A stretch of DNA of 64,000 nt from JAPLDB01 sp038230515 (GTDB lineage: Bacteria; Bacteroidota; Bacteroidia; AKYH767-A; 2013-40CM-41-45): NCBI GenBank assembly GCA_038230515.1, contig JBBRND010000004.1, positions 1 to 64,000 of the forward strand. Direction: 5' to 3'. Below are positions 8,038 through 17,390 of the stretch, piece after piece (the first letter of the stretch is position 1; each line of letters opens with the position of its first letter). The notes under the pieces are model-generated. The model had not been told where the DNA came from. It made no database searches and worked only from the letters and a program-made list of their open reading frames with translations. The position numbers and the translations under genes were made by a program.

Positions 8038-10662
8038 TTGAACTTCAAAATAACAAATATCCTGCCTGCTTTTGCACTCGTGCTATGTGTTCTTTTTCAA
8101 CATGACAGTGTTGGGTATGTATCAACGAACAACGAATTGATTTCGAATATTGATTTGGACTCTCCTACTCTATTGCACACTATCTCCGATACACTAATTA
8201 TTGCCGACTCTCTTAGCTCAAAAGATTCATCCAAATCAAAACCCGATACACTTTCTCTTGCCCCCGATACATCCTTTGATACGGAAGCTCTTAAATCAAG
8301 AGTGAAATATCATTCACGCGATTCTTTGCGGGTGGATATAGAAAATGAGCTTGTGTACCTCTACGGTGAAGCGGTGGTTGACTACGAAGACCTGCACATA
8401 AAAGCGGATTACATAAAAATTGATTTCGAGAAAAAAGAAATCAGTGCAGAAGGTTCCACTGATTCGCTTGGAGAATTGACAGGCAAGCCGGAATTTTCGC
8501 AAGGCGCTCAGCAGTTTCGTTCCAATTCAATGCGCTACAATTTTAATTCGAAGAAGGGAAAAATTTCGTACGTGATTACGAAGGAAGGTGAAGGTTATAT
8601 TCACGGAGAGGCGGTGAAGAAAGACCCTTACAATAATTTCTTCATCCATAACGGTCAATATACAACGTGCGAGAACGATACTCCTCATTATTCAATCAGT
8701 GCGCGAAAGCTGAAAGTGATTAGCAATAATAAAATTGTGACAGGTCCGGCTTATCTTGTTATTGAAGAAATTCCTACACCACTTTTTATTCCGTTCGGTT
8801 TTTTTCCGAATAAAAAAGGAAGAAGTTCCGGATTGATTTTTCCTGCCTTCGGTGAATCTGCACAACGTGGATTTTATTTTCAGCATCTTGGCTATTATCT
8901 CGGCTTGAATGATTACGTAAACGTTGCTCTTACTTCTGACATCTATACAAAGGGCAGCTATACCCTTGACCTCAGCAGCGTGTACGCAAACCGGTATCAC
9001 TACCGCGGCAATCTACGCCTGAGCTATTCGCGCGCAATAACAAGTGAAAGAGAACTGCCCGATTACCAGGACCAAAGAGACTTTCACATTTACTGGACAC
9101 ACTCACAGGACCCGAAAGCCAAACCAAACAGCAATTTCAGTGCAAGTGTAAATGCAGGCACAAGTACCTACTACAGGAATACAATTACATCTGCACCTAA
9201 TTTTTTATCAAATACTTTGCAGTCGTCTATTATTTATTCGCAAACATTTCCAGAATCGCCTGTAACGTTTGGCATCAGCGCTAGTCATTCACAGAATACC
9301 TTAACTCATGACATCAACGTCACGCTGCCAAACATCAACTTCGGCATATCGCGTATCAATCCTTTTGCAACGAAAAATCAGACAGGTGCGAAGAAGTGGT
9401 ATCAGCGAATCGGCGCGTATTACCAATTGCAGGCAACCAATTATGCACAAACGAAAGATTCGCTACTCTTCAAAAAAGAAACACTCGATAATCTGCATAA
9501 TGGTATTCAACATGTTCTTCCTATTTCAACCTCCTTCAAGTTGCTGAAATACTTTTCACTTTCGCCTTCAGTTAATTTAACTGATCGCATGTATTTCAAA
9601 ACTGTGAGATACACTTACAACCCTGCACTCCTTCATGCTGACACTACTGAAGTCAACGGATTCGCCAATACTTTTGATTACACCGTTTCTGCCGGCCTGA
9701 GTACTCGCATCTACGGAATGTTTCAGGCAAGGCGAGGACCAGTAGCTGCCATACGGCACGTGATGAATCCTTCCATCGGTTATTCTTACAGGCCTGATTT
9801 TGGAAAATCATCTTATGGTTATTACCGCTATGTGCAAGATTCTCTTGGTAATTTTCAACAATATTCTATTTTTAAAGAAGGCGTTTACGGCTACCCCGCT
9901 AATGGAAAATACGGAAATGTAAACTTCGGTCTGGACAATAATCTTGAAATGAAAGTACGGGTAAACAGTGACAGCGGTGCTACCATGAAAAAAATAAAAC
10001 TGCTTGAGAGCTTACGCATAAGCGGCAATTACAATCTGGCTGCAGACAGCATGAAGCTTTCTACATTTGGTGTGAGCGGACGGACAATTTTGTTTGATAA
10101 AATCGGAATCAACTTTGGCGGAACGCTGGATCCCTATGCCTATGATGCAAACAACAAGGACTATAACCGCTTCGAGCATGATGTAAACTACCACTGGCTG
10201 CGGCTAACAAATATTAATCTCTCTTCCAGTTTTTCTCTTGCACCGAAACCAAAAGCAGCAAGCGGTTCAAAAAAATATTCGAAAGAAGAACTGGAAAACA
10301 TCCGTCTGCATCCCGAAGATTATATTGACTTCAACATACCGTATAACCTTTCGGTGAGCTACACTTACTCATGGAGTAGGATTGGTAACGGGCCCGGAAA
10401 TCAAACGCAGAGTGCAAGCGCGAATGGCGATGTAAATCTTACTCCGAAATGGAAAGTGGGCTTTAACTCCTGGTACGATTTTTCGGCAAAGCGCTTCACC
10501 AATTTCGGATTAAATATTTACCGCGATTTGCATTGCTGGGAAATGCGACTCACGTGGGTTCCGTTCGGTCTGCAGCAGAGTTATTTTTTCCAAATAAATG
10601 TGAAGTCGGCCATCCTTCAGGATTTAAAGTTAATGAAAAGGAAAGATTTTTATGATAATTGA
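8038..10662 (+). CDS. lptD: LPS-assembly protein LptD (Bacteroidota type)
   Basis: The outer-membrane beta-barrel that inserts lipopolysaccharide into the outer leaflet. About residues 70-230 form the OstA/LptA-like jellyroll (DSLRVDIENELVYLYGEAVVDYEDLHIKADYIKID in pieces), and the remaining 640 residues are alternating barrel strands ending in an aromatic-rich C-terminus. The frame is open from an ATG at 7948, but that would overlap the divergent amidase start and lie before the promoter. I prefer TTG at 8038, which gives a good signal peptide (NFKITNILPAFALVLCVLF). A copy of a dispersed repeat lies in the low-complexity N-terminal stretch at 8123-8140. Confidence 0.88.
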   Translation: MNFKITNILPAFALVLCVLFQHDSVGYVSTNNELISNIDLDSPTLLHTISDTLIIADSLSSKDSSKSKPDTLSLAPDTSFDTEALKSRVKYHSRDSLRVDIENELVYLYGEAVVDYEDLHIKADYIKIDFEKKEISAEGSTDSLGELTGKPEFSQGAQQFRSNSMRYNFNSKKGKISYVITKEGEGYIHGEAVKKDPYNNFFIHNGQYTTCENDTPHYSISARKLKVISNNKIVTGPAYLVIEEIPTPLFIPFGFFPNKKGRSSGLIFPAFGESAQRGFYFQHLGYYLGLNDYVNVALTSDIYTKGSYTLDLSSVYANRYHYRGNLRLSYSRAITSERELPDYQDQRDFHIYWTHSQDPKAKPNSNFSASVNAGTSTYYRNTITSAPNFLSNTLQSSIIYSQTFPESPVTFGISASHSQNTLTHDINVTLPNINFGISRINPFATKNQTGAKKWYQRIGAYYQLQATNYAQTKDSLLFKKETLDNLHNGIQHVLPISTSFKLLKYFSLSPSVNLTDRMYFKTVRYTYNPALLHADTTEVNGFANTFDYTVSAGLSTRIYGMFQARRGPVAAIRHVMNPSIGYSYRPDFGKSSYGYYRYVQDSLGNFQQYSIFKEGVYGYPANGKYGNVNFGLDNNLEMKVRVNSDSGATMKKIKLLESLRISGNYNLAADSMKLSTFGVSGRTILFDKIGINFGGTLDPYAYDANNKDYNRFEHDVNYHWLRLTNINLSSSFSLAPKPKAASGSKKYSKEELENIRLHPEDYIDFNIPYNLSVSYTYSWSRIGNGPGNQTQSASANGDVNLTPKWKVGFNSWYDFSAKRFTNFGLNIYRDLHCWEMRLTWVPFGLQQSYFFQINVKSAILQDLKLMKRKDFYDN
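8123..8140. repeat. Copy of the 'CAACGAATAACGAATTGA' dispersed repeat inside lptD
   Basis: 17 of 18 bases match the core that is otherwise intergenic at 54281-54298 and 56090-56107. It encodes part of the poorly conserved Ser/Asp/Thr-rich segment after the signal peptide, so it does not disturb a folded domain. Confidence 0.5.
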
Positions 10663-10752
10663 GACTGAGAAAAAATAATTGCCAAGTTAACTTAACGAAC
10701 TAAGTTAATTGAATAATCACTTTCAATAAATAACGTGCTCTGAAAAAATAAA

Positions 10753-11466
10753 TTACTTCTTCTTCGTAGTGTCAACAGGAGCCGAAGTACCGGGATTGTA
10801 AAGCGGAGGGTTTGCCGGCTGCGCAGGTGCTTTATTTGCAGGAGTTGCTACAGGAACTCCTCCCGGAGTTTTTGATTTATCGCCATCCTTCTTTTTCAAC
10901 TCAGCGGCTTTCTTGTCATCATCTTTCTTTTTAGCATCCGCAATGCTGGCCACATCATCACCATCTTTAAACGTACCTTCATTCACCACTGAGCCTTTAC
11001 GATTGTATGTTTTCCACACACCATCTTTTTTATTGGATTTAAATCCACCTTCCTGACGGATGCTTCCATCTTCAAAATATTTTGTCCACTTGCCGTCTTT
11101 TTTTCCGTTTGCATACTGACCTTCAGTAGCAACCTGCCCGCTAAAAAAATACCGGTTGTATGCTCCGTCTTTTATTCCTCCGAGGTATTCCTGCTCTTCT
11201 TTTACTTTTCCGTAAGAATAATATTTTTTCTCCATGCCTTCTTTCTTGTCGTTTACCCAATCGGTCTCGGCAATTTTATCTCCGAAGGAATTGTAGGTAA
11301 GCCATGTGCCTTGCTTACGGCCCAACTCATCCGATTTGTTGCGGTGCTTTCTATCCTTGCCTGAAGCGTACTCCGGTTTTTTTTCCGATTGAGCAAACAG
11401 AATTGAAGGTACAACGAAAAGAAAAATCAACAAAAGGGTTTCTCTGATTTTTTTTATCCGAGTCAT
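10753..11466 (-). CDS. MORN-variant repeat secreted protein (YwqK-like)
   Basis: A 237-residue protein with a signal peptide (IRETLLLIFLFVVPSILFAQ) followed by about six MORN-variant repeats of roughly 22 residues (EQEYLGGIKDGAYNRYF, TEGQYANGKKDGKWTKYF, QEGGFKSNKKDGVWKTYN), then a Lys-rich and a Pro/Ala-rich tail. Database names for this family often mention a YwqK antitoxin, but nothing here indicates a toxin partner; a role at the cell surface or periplasm is more likely. It starts 12 nt after the beta-oxidation gene ends and is probably cotranscribed with it. The gap 10663-10752 holds short palindromes (AAGTTAACTT) but no gene. Confidence 0.8.
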   Translation of the reverse strand: MTRIKKIRETLLLIFLFVVPSILFAQSEKKPEYASGKDRKHRNKSDELGRKQGTWLTYNSFGDKIAETDWVNDKKEGMEKKYYSYGKVKEEQEYLGGIKDGAYNRYFFSGQVATEGQYANGKKDGKWTKYFEDGSIRQEGGFKSNKKDGVWKTYNRKGSVVNEGTFKDGDDVASIADAKKKDDDKKAAELKKKDGDKSKTPGGVPVATPANKAPAQPANPPLYNPGTSAPVDTTKKK

Positions 11467-11478
11467 AATTGAATATGT

Positions 11479-13842
11479 TTAGTTGCGAAGTGGTTTCCCG
11501 GTGGTTAGTATACTCTGAATCCGTTCCAAAGTTTTCTTCTCACCGCACAAAGATAGGAAAGCTTCGCGCTCCAATTCTAGTAAATATTTTTCACTCACCA
11601 AAGTTTGTTGTGATAAATCTCCTCCACACATTACATAAGCAAGCTTTTGAGAAATCAATTGGTCATGGTCAGAAATGTAATTTCCTGACTTCATTATGTT
11701 TGCTCCGGCATAAATCATTCCGAGTGCGCTCTTGCCGAGTACTTTGATGTTTCTGCGTTCTACGGGTTTTACGTAGCCAGTTTCTGCTATCTCAATAGCT
11801 GCCCGTTTTGCATCAGTTAGTTGACGTGATAAATTCATTGTCACTTCATCATGTCCTGGTTTTAAAATTTTTATGTCGAATGCTTCCTGTGCCGATGTGG
11901 ACACTTTTGCAGTGCCGATGATGAGAAAATATTCCCGCAGTACCTGCTCGTCAATATTATTAGGAGTGTACGCATCGCTTGCGCGGAGTGCAAATTCTTT
12001 GCTGCCACCGCCTCCTGGAATTAGACCAACTCCAAACTCTACCATGCCGATGTAAGTTTCAGCAGCAGCTACAATTTTATCGGCATGTAGAGACATTTCG
12101 CAACCTCCACCGAGCGACAATCCTCGCGGAGCAACTACTACCGGAATTGAAGAGTAACGAACCCGCATGTTCATATTCTGAAAAACACGGATTGCCATGT
12201 CAATTTCTTCCCACTCCTGCTCAGTAGCCATCATAAAAATCATTGCGAGGTTTGCTCCGGCAGAAAAATTGGCTGCTTCATTTCCAATAACCAATCCGCG
12301 GAAATCTTTTTCGGCTGTTTCGATTGCTTTATTCATTCCCTCGACTATCTCGCCACCAATTGTGTTCATCTTAGTGCTGAATTCGAGATTGAGGATTCCA
12401 TCTCCAATGTCAATTATACTGCAGCCGGAATTTTCCCAAATGGTTTTGTCTCTTCGCGCATTGAGGTAGATAATATTTTCGGTGCCGGGCTTGAATTTGT
12501 AATCTGAAGTGGGGATGTGATAGTATGTAATGAAGTTATTTCCGGTTGAATAGAATGTTGTTTTTCCTTTTGCGAGCATTTCGTAAACCCATTGTGCGGG
12601 TTTTAATCCGGCTTCTTCCATTTTCTTAATCGTACCGGCTACTCCGAGCGCATCCCAGGTTTCAAATGGACCCATTTCCCAACCAAAGCCGGCACGGAGG
12701 GCTTCATCCACAAGATAAATATGGTCTGCAATTTCGGGAATGCGGTTGCTGACATAAGCAAAGAGGTTGTAAAAAGAAGTGCGGTAAAAAGACCCGGCTT
12801 TATCTTTTCCATTCACCAACACTTTTAATCTTTCCTGAAGATTATCAATTGTTTTTGCCTGATCAAGAGTTGAAAATTTTGTTTTGCCTTTGGTTGTGTA
12901 TTCCAGTGTTTTTAAATCGAGGGTGAGAATTTCGCTTTTGCCGGTTGATGATTTTACTTTTTTGTAGAACCCTTGTTTTGTTTTATCTCCAAGCCAGTTA
13001 TTGTTTACAATTTTCTGAACGTAGTCAGGTAGCTCGAAGATTTCATGGGCTTCATCGTTGGGACAGCGGGTGTATAAATCGTTTGCAACTTTTACTAACG
13101 TGTCAAGCCCGACTACATCGCAGGTTCTGAAGGTGGCACTCTTGGGTCTGCCGAGGATAGTGCCTGTTAGTTTATCCACTTCATCAACGGTGAGTTCCAT
13201 TTTCTCAACAAGATGAAACAGGCACATGATGCTGTAAACTCCAATGCGGTTTGCGATGAAGGCAGGTGTGTCTTTGCAGAGCACTGTTTCTTTTCCAAGA
13301 AATTTATCTCCGAAATTTTGTAGGAATGAGATGACTGACTCATCGGTTTGGGGTGTTGGGATTATTTCAAGCAGCCGTAAATAACGCGGTGGGTTGAAAA
13401 AGTGAGTGCCACAGAAATGTTTTTGAAAGTCTTCGCTTCTTCCTTCGGTCATTAAATGGATTGGGATGCCTGAAGTGTTTGTTGTGATGAGTGTACCGAG
13501 CGTTCTGTATTTCTCTACTTCTTCAAAAACTTTTTTCTTGATGTCTAAATTTTCTACTACTACTTCAATTATCCAATCAGCAGAGGAAATGTCTTTCATG
13601 TTATCAGAAAAATTTCCGGTTTTGATTCGTGATGCGAATGATTGTTTGTAAATGGAGGATGGGTTTGCTTTCAATGTGTTTTGAAGAGCTGCATTTACAA
13701 TGTCATTCGGCTTGCCTTTGTCCGGAGGGGGAGCAATATCAAGCAACAACACGTTAACGCCAATATTTGCGAAATGACAAGCGATACGACTTCCCATTAT
13801 TCCTGAGCCAAGAATGGCAACTTTATTTATTGTTCTCTTCAT
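11479..13842 (-). CDS. 3-hydroxyacyl-CoA dehydrogenase / enoyl-CoA hydratase, FadN-type
   Basis: A 787-residue bifunctional beta-oxidation enzyme that hydrates enoyl-CoA and oxidises the 3-hydroxyacyl-CoA with NAD. Domain order is dehydrogenase first: NAD-binding VAILGSGIMGSRIACHFA at residue 8, HFFNPPRYLRLLEIIP with the catalytic His, then the second dehydrogenase domain, and the crotonase domain at about 480-690 (GLVIGNEAANFSAGANL, APRGLSLGGGCEMSLHAD). This order matches FadN of Bacillus rather than FadB/FadJ of E. coli, where the hydratase is N-terminal. No thiolase or acyl-CoA dehydrogenase gene lies nearby. It follows the acyl-CoA synthetase by 42 nt. Confidence 0.92.
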   Translation of the reverse strand: MKRTINKVAILGSGIMGSRIACHFANIGVNVLLLDIAPPPDKGKPNDIVNAALQNTLKANPSSIYKQSFASRIKTGNFSDNMKDISSADWIIEVVVENLDIKKKVFEEVEKYRTLGTLITTNTSGIPIHLMTEGRSEDFQKHFCGTHFFNPPRYLRLLEIIPTPQTDESVISFLQNFGDKFLGKETVLCKDTPAFIANRIGVYSIMCLFHLVEKMELTVDEVDKLTGTILGRPKSATFRTCDVVGLDTLVKVANDLYTRCPNDEAHEIFELPDYVQKIVNNNWLGDKTKQGFYKKVKSSTGKSEILTLDLKTLEYTTKGKTKFSTLDQAKTIDNLQERLKVLVNGKDKAGSFYRTSFYNLFAYVSNRIPEIADHIYLVDEALRAGFGWEMGPFETWDALGVAGTIKKMEEAGLKPAQWVYEMLAKGKTTFYSTGNNFITYYHIPTSDYKFKPGTENIIYLNARRDKTIWENSGCSIIDIGDGILNLEFSTKMNTIGGEIVEGMNKAIETAEKDFRGLVIGNEAANFSAGANLAMIFMMATEQEWEEIDMAIRVFQNMNMRVRYSSIPVVVAPRGLSLGGGCEMSLHADKIVAAAETYIGMVEFGVGLIPGGGGSKEFALRASDAYTPNNIDEQVLREYFLIIGTAKVSTSAQEAFDIKILKPGHDEVTMNLSRQLTDAKRAAIEIAETGYVKPVERRNIKVLGKSALGMIYAGANIMKSGNYISDHDQLISQKLAYVMCGGDLSQQTLVSEKYLLELEREAFLSLCGEKKTLERIQSILTTGKPLRN

Positions 13843-13884
13843 AAATATTTTGAAAGAAAATCCTGACAGGTGCTGCGCGACACT

Positions 13885-15660
13885 TTAAGATTCTCCATAC
13901 ATTTTTTCGATTGATGCTTTGTACATCTCGGCTATTACTTTTCTTTTCAAAGAAAGTTTTTGAGTTAATTCTCCGCTAGCAGGTGTCCATTCGGTTGGGA
14001 GAAGTGTAAACTTTTTTATCTGTTCTGTTTGTCCGAAGTTGTGATTGTATTCTTCAATCTCTCTTTTGATTCGGGCAATTACTTCGGTGTTATTTATTAC
14101 TTCAGCGTGTGTTGTGAAGGGTATGTTTTTAAGTTCGCACCAGCTTTTGAGGTGTGCGAAGGATGGGACAATGAGTGCTGCGGCAAATTTTTTGTTTTCG
14201 CCAATCACCATCATCTGTTCGATGAACTGTGATTCTTTAAATTTATTTTCGAGTTGCTGTGGGGCAATGTATTTGCCTCCTGAGGTTTTGAAGAGTTCTT
14301 TTTTTCTGTCGGTGATTTTTAAAAATCTTCCGTTCTCTAAAACTCCGATGTCGCCTGTGTGAAAATATCCATCGGCATCAATTACTTCGGCAGTGAGATC
14401 GGGGCGTTTGTAATATCCTTTCATCACATTGGGACCTTTGCAGAGTATTTCTCCATCCTCGGCAATCTTTACGGAAACGTCTTCAATGATTGGGCCCACC
14501 GTTCCGATGCGTACGGAATCCAGGAGATTGGTATTGTTGACTGCGATGACGGGAGATGTTTCCGTGAGTCCGTATCCTTCGAGCACTACAATCTTTGCTG
14601 CCCAGAAAACTTTCGCTAACCTGGGTTGAAGTGCTGCTCCGCCACTCACGATTGCTTTTACGTTTCCGCCAAGTGCTTCTCTCCATTTGTTGAAGATGAT
14701 TTTATTCGCCAGCCAGAGTTGTATTTCGTAGTAGAGACCGTTTGCTCCGTCCATTTCATATTTCAAGCCGAGGTTGAGTGCCCAAAAGAAGAGTACACGT
14801 TTTATTCCTTTCAACTCTTTTCCTTTTTCTACAATGCGATCGTACACTTTTTCGAGCAGACGGGGAACTGTGGAAAAAACATCAGGTTGAATTTCTTTGA
14901 GGTTGTCAACAATTTTCTCCATACTTTCTGCATAATAAATGGAGATGCCGGTGTACATATAAAGATAAGTCAACATGCGTTCATACACATGGCAGAGCGG
15001 AAGAAAGCTGAGTGCTTTTGCCTGGTAACCGGCTGGTATAAGTGTGCGGGTTGCCCACACGTTGCTGATGAGATTGTGATGGGTGAGCATTACTCCTTTC
15101 GGATTGCCGGTGGTGCCTGATGTGTAAATGAGTGTAGCAACATCATCAGGAAGAATTGTTTTTTTTATTTCGTGAAGCTCTTCATATTTTTCATTGAATG
15201 CTCCTTTCTCAAGAAAATTGAGCCAGTGCATGGCTGAATCCACTTCATCAAAAGTTATTATTTCAAAAACATGGGGCAGTTGTGCGCGTATGGATTGTAC
15301 TTTTTCAAACAATGTTTTATCACTTACAAAAACAATTTTCGCTTCGCTGTCATGCAGAATAAATTGTGTTTCCTGTGCGCTGAGTGTGGTGTAAACGGGA
15401 ACATTAATTACTCCTATTTGCAACATGCCCATGTCTAAAATATTCCACTCGGGGCGATTGTTGCTGATGATGGCTACTTTGTCGTCCTTCTTCAAACCCA
15501 TTGTCCACAGTGCATAGCTAACGCGCGAGGCACGCATCCAAAATTGGAACGAGGTAGTTTTTCTCCATTCTCCATTCACTTTATTGTTAAGTGAATTATC
15601 GAGTGGCAAAATATTTTTTTGCTTTTCGAGAATGTCGAAGATGCGGGAAATGTCTTGCAT
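13885..15660 (-). CDS. Long-chain acyl-CoA synthetase (AMP-forming)
   Basis: A 591-residue member of the ANL adenylating enzymes, which activates fatty acids with ATP and CoA. The phosphate loop YTSGTTGNPKGVMLTHHN, the A5 motif GYGLTETSPVI, the A7 motif YFHTGDIGVLENG and the A8 hinge ITDRKKELFKTSGGKYIAP are all present. Its length suits the bacterial FACL group. It is the first gene of a minus-strand run that supplies acyl-CoA to the FadN-type enzyme downstream. It could act on other carboxylic acids of medium or long chain. Confidence 0.92.
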   Translation of the reverse strand: MQDISRIFDILEKQKNILPLDNSLNNKVNGEWRKTTSFQFWMRASRVSYALWTMGLKKDDKVAIISNNRPEWNILDMGMLQIGVINVPVYTTLSAQETQFILHDSEAKIVFVSDKTLFEKVQSIRAQLPHVFEIITFDEVDSAMHWLNFLEKGAFNEKYEELHEIKKTILPDDVATLIYTSGTTGNPKGVMLTHHNLISNVWATRTLIPAGYQAKALSFLPLCHVYERMLTYLYMYTGISIYYAESMEKIVDNLKEIQPDVFSTVPRLLEKVYDRIVEKGKELKGIKRVLFFWALNLGLKYEMDGANGLYYEIQLWLANKIIFNKWREALGGNVKAIVSGGAALQPRLAKVFWAAKIVVLEGYGLTETSPVIAVNNTNLLDSVRIGTVGPIIEDVSVKIAEDGEILCKGPNVMKGYYKRPDLTAEVIDADGYFHTGDIGVLENGRFLKITDRKKELFKTSGGKYIAPQQLENKFKESQFIEQMMVIGENKKFAAALIVPSFAHLKSWCELKNIPFTTHAEVINNTEVIARIKREIEEYNHNFGQTEQIKKFTLLPTEWTPASGELTQKLSLKRKVIAEMYKASIEKMYGES

Positions 15661-15751
15661 AACTAAAATTTGAGATAGCAGCGCGGAACCATTTTGTCTC
15701 TGCTCTCACTTCTGCTTCGCACTCAAAGAAACTGAAAAGAAATGAGAGAGA

Positions 15752-15784
15752 AAATGAAAAAGGATTCTCTTATCAAAAGAGAAT
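15752..15784 (-). terminator. Rho-independent terminator for the 15849-16580 gene
   Basis: Read on the minus strand, an 8-bp stem ATTCTCTT / AAGAGAAT (15764-15784) closes a 5-nt loop and is followed by CCTTTTTCATTTTC. It sits 65 nt past the stop of the orphan gene. The rest of 15661-15848 shows no gene. Confidence 0.6.
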
Positions 15785-15848
15785 TGTTGAGAAGGCGCGG
15801 GCGCGATGGTGTATTAAATAAAATACATCACCCATCAACCCACACCAC

Positions 15849-16580
15849 CTACCCAAACACCGCGAGGTTGTACTGCTTGTAGTGGTCGCTCTTTTTAAGC
15901 CCGGGGAAACTGGCGAGGTAACTTAAAATGGAGCTGCGTCTTTTTTCTAAACCCTGCGCACCTTTGTAGAGCGTGAGCCGCGCCTTGTTCGCTTCTCCAT
16001 ACGCCTCTAAAGCACTTTGCACACTTCCGTTTTTAGTATCAATTAAATTTACGAGCGTGGTGAAATTTGCAACGCTCAGGTTGCTATCAGCCGGGCTGTA
16101 TGCCCCGCCAAGTTTGGTGATGATGGTGATAACCGCTTTGCCCTGCCCCACTGCCGAGGCAAAACTTTTCTCCATCGGGCTCTTGCCCTTTCCGCGCGGA
16201 TCGGTGGGCGCTTTCTTCGGATATTTCGGACGGATTTTTTTCAAAATCGAAGCCACCTTTTTTGCAGATGTAACAAAAGCATTGTTATCCGGATCGCTGC
16301 CCAGGTAGCTCACCATGCCGCGCAGGCGGGTCTCCAAGCAGGTTGGGTTGGTGTTTTTAATTTCGAACACAAGCGGGTTACGCACTCCGCGCTCATCTTT
16401 CAAATCTGTTTCGGTATCCGTCACAGCCGTGTTAGCCGCGTCCACCGCAGAAATAAATGCAGTAAGCGCTGCCTTGGTCGTGCTCGCATTTCCGGGACTG
16501 TAGTCCGCCCACGCCTGAATGAGCACATTCCCGTTTTTGAACCGCTGAAAAACTGAGTCAAATGTTTCCTGAGATGCCAT
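15849..16580 (-). CDS. Orphan helical protein with internal duplication
   Basis: A 243-residue cytoplasmic protein with no signal peptide and no motif I can assign. It contains two related helical repeats: residues about 27-94 and 161-226, both opening with YSP and sharing the pattern L..F...(V/I)D..N, an Arg-rich middle and a final SYL. A Pro/Lys/Gly linker (KYPKKAPTDPRGKGKSP) separates them. It has its own terminator. The 21-bp repeat array A begins 178 bp upstream of its start. I recall similar unannotated proteins from other Bacteroidota, but could not check this. Function unknown. Confidence 0.75.
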   Translation of the reverse strand: MASQETFDSVFQRFKNGNVLIQAWADYSPGNASTTKAALTAFISAVDAANTAVTDTETDLKDERGVRNPLVFEIKNTNPTCLETRLRGMVSYLGSDPDNNAFVTSAKKVASILKKIRPKYPKKAPTDPRGKGKSPMEKSFASAVGQGKAVITIITKLGGAYSPADSNLSVANFTTLVNLIDTKNGSVQSALEAYGEANKARLTLYKGAQGLEKRRSSILSYLASFPGLKKSDHYKQYNLAVFG

Positions 16581-16757
16581 GATGATGTAATTTTTTAGGT
16601 GAGATAATTAAAAAGTCAGGCAATTATAGACAAAAAAAATAATGTGTGCAAATAAAAATGAGTGGGATAGAAGAAATTATGGGTCAACTCCATCCTCGTT
16701 AACAATACCTCTGCCATTTGTAAAGTTGTATGGAGAACCCAAGTACAAATTAGTCTT

Positions 16758-17009
16758 CACTCTACCCGGTTTTTTGCTCATGCTACTCAGTTTTTCTTCC
16801 ATGCTACCCAGTTTTTTGCTCATGCTACTCAGTTTTTTGCTCATGCTACTCAGTTTTTCCTCCATACTACTCAGTTTTTTGCTCATGCTACTCAGTTTTT
16901 CTTCCATGCTACCTGGTTTTTCTTCCATACTACCCGGTTTTTTGCTCATACTACTCAGTTTGTTCTTCATACTACTTAGTTTTTCATTCATACTGCCTGA
17001 TTTTTTATT
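16758..17009. repeat. Tandem repeat array A: 12 units of 21 bp
   Basis: Twelve contiguous 21-bp units with consensus CATGCTACTCAGTTTTTTGCT and no spacers. Each carries a T5-T6 run at the same phase, so the T-runs are exactly two helical turns apart. On the minus strand the unit reads SKKLSSM or EEKLSSM, a 104-codon heptad frame (16677-16991); the plus strand is open too (16642-17043, Leu/Ser/Phe-rich). Open frames on both strands follow automatically from a stop-free 21-bp unit, so I do not annotate a protein. The array lies in the gap between divergent genes at 16580 and 17391. Confidence 0.95.
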
Positions 17010-17169
17010 TGTTCCATCTCAAATACTACTTCTTCATTTTTAACCTTCGTAGAAACCACTGCCCCAACCCACTCAACCCATCTTATTTTGAGCAGAGAAA
17101 TAAGCGAATAAGGTTATCTCTACCAATCATCTTTTTCTACTAAGGTTTTTAGCGCGTGTTCATTTATAG

Positions 17170-17186
17170 ACACAAACCGTTTGTGT
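17170..17186. promoter_or_regulatory. 17-bp dyad, possible operator
   Basis: ACACAAAC C GTTTGTGT is a perfect 8-bp dyad around one base. It is the only clear structure in the 380-bp gap 17010-17390 between array A and the NHL/T9SS gene. A protein-binding site is possible; no regulator gene is adjacent. Confidence 0.3.
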
Positions 17187-17390
17187 TGTATGTTTGCTAA
17201 AGAATGTTACGCGGGTTCATCTTTGCAAGCTTTGTTAATTCATTCTCGGTAAGCATCGCATTAGTTAGAAACTATTTTCAGTTGATAAAGCAAAAATAAA
17301 GAACATGATTGAAATATAAAAACACGTACAATTTTTTTTTATTCCTCTTCAAAAAAAAATTTCATATCCTTGCAAACAAAATAAAACCCT

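Noticed and set aside
10753..11466. YwqK antitoxin of a toxin-antitoxin system
   Set aside because: Only MORN-variant repeats are present; it has a signal peptide, and there is no toxin gene beside it.
16677..17043. Protein genes in array A (104 codons minus, 133 codons plus)
   Set aside because: A stop-free 21-bp unit keeps frames open on both strands. No promoter, start signal or non-repeat domain supports either.
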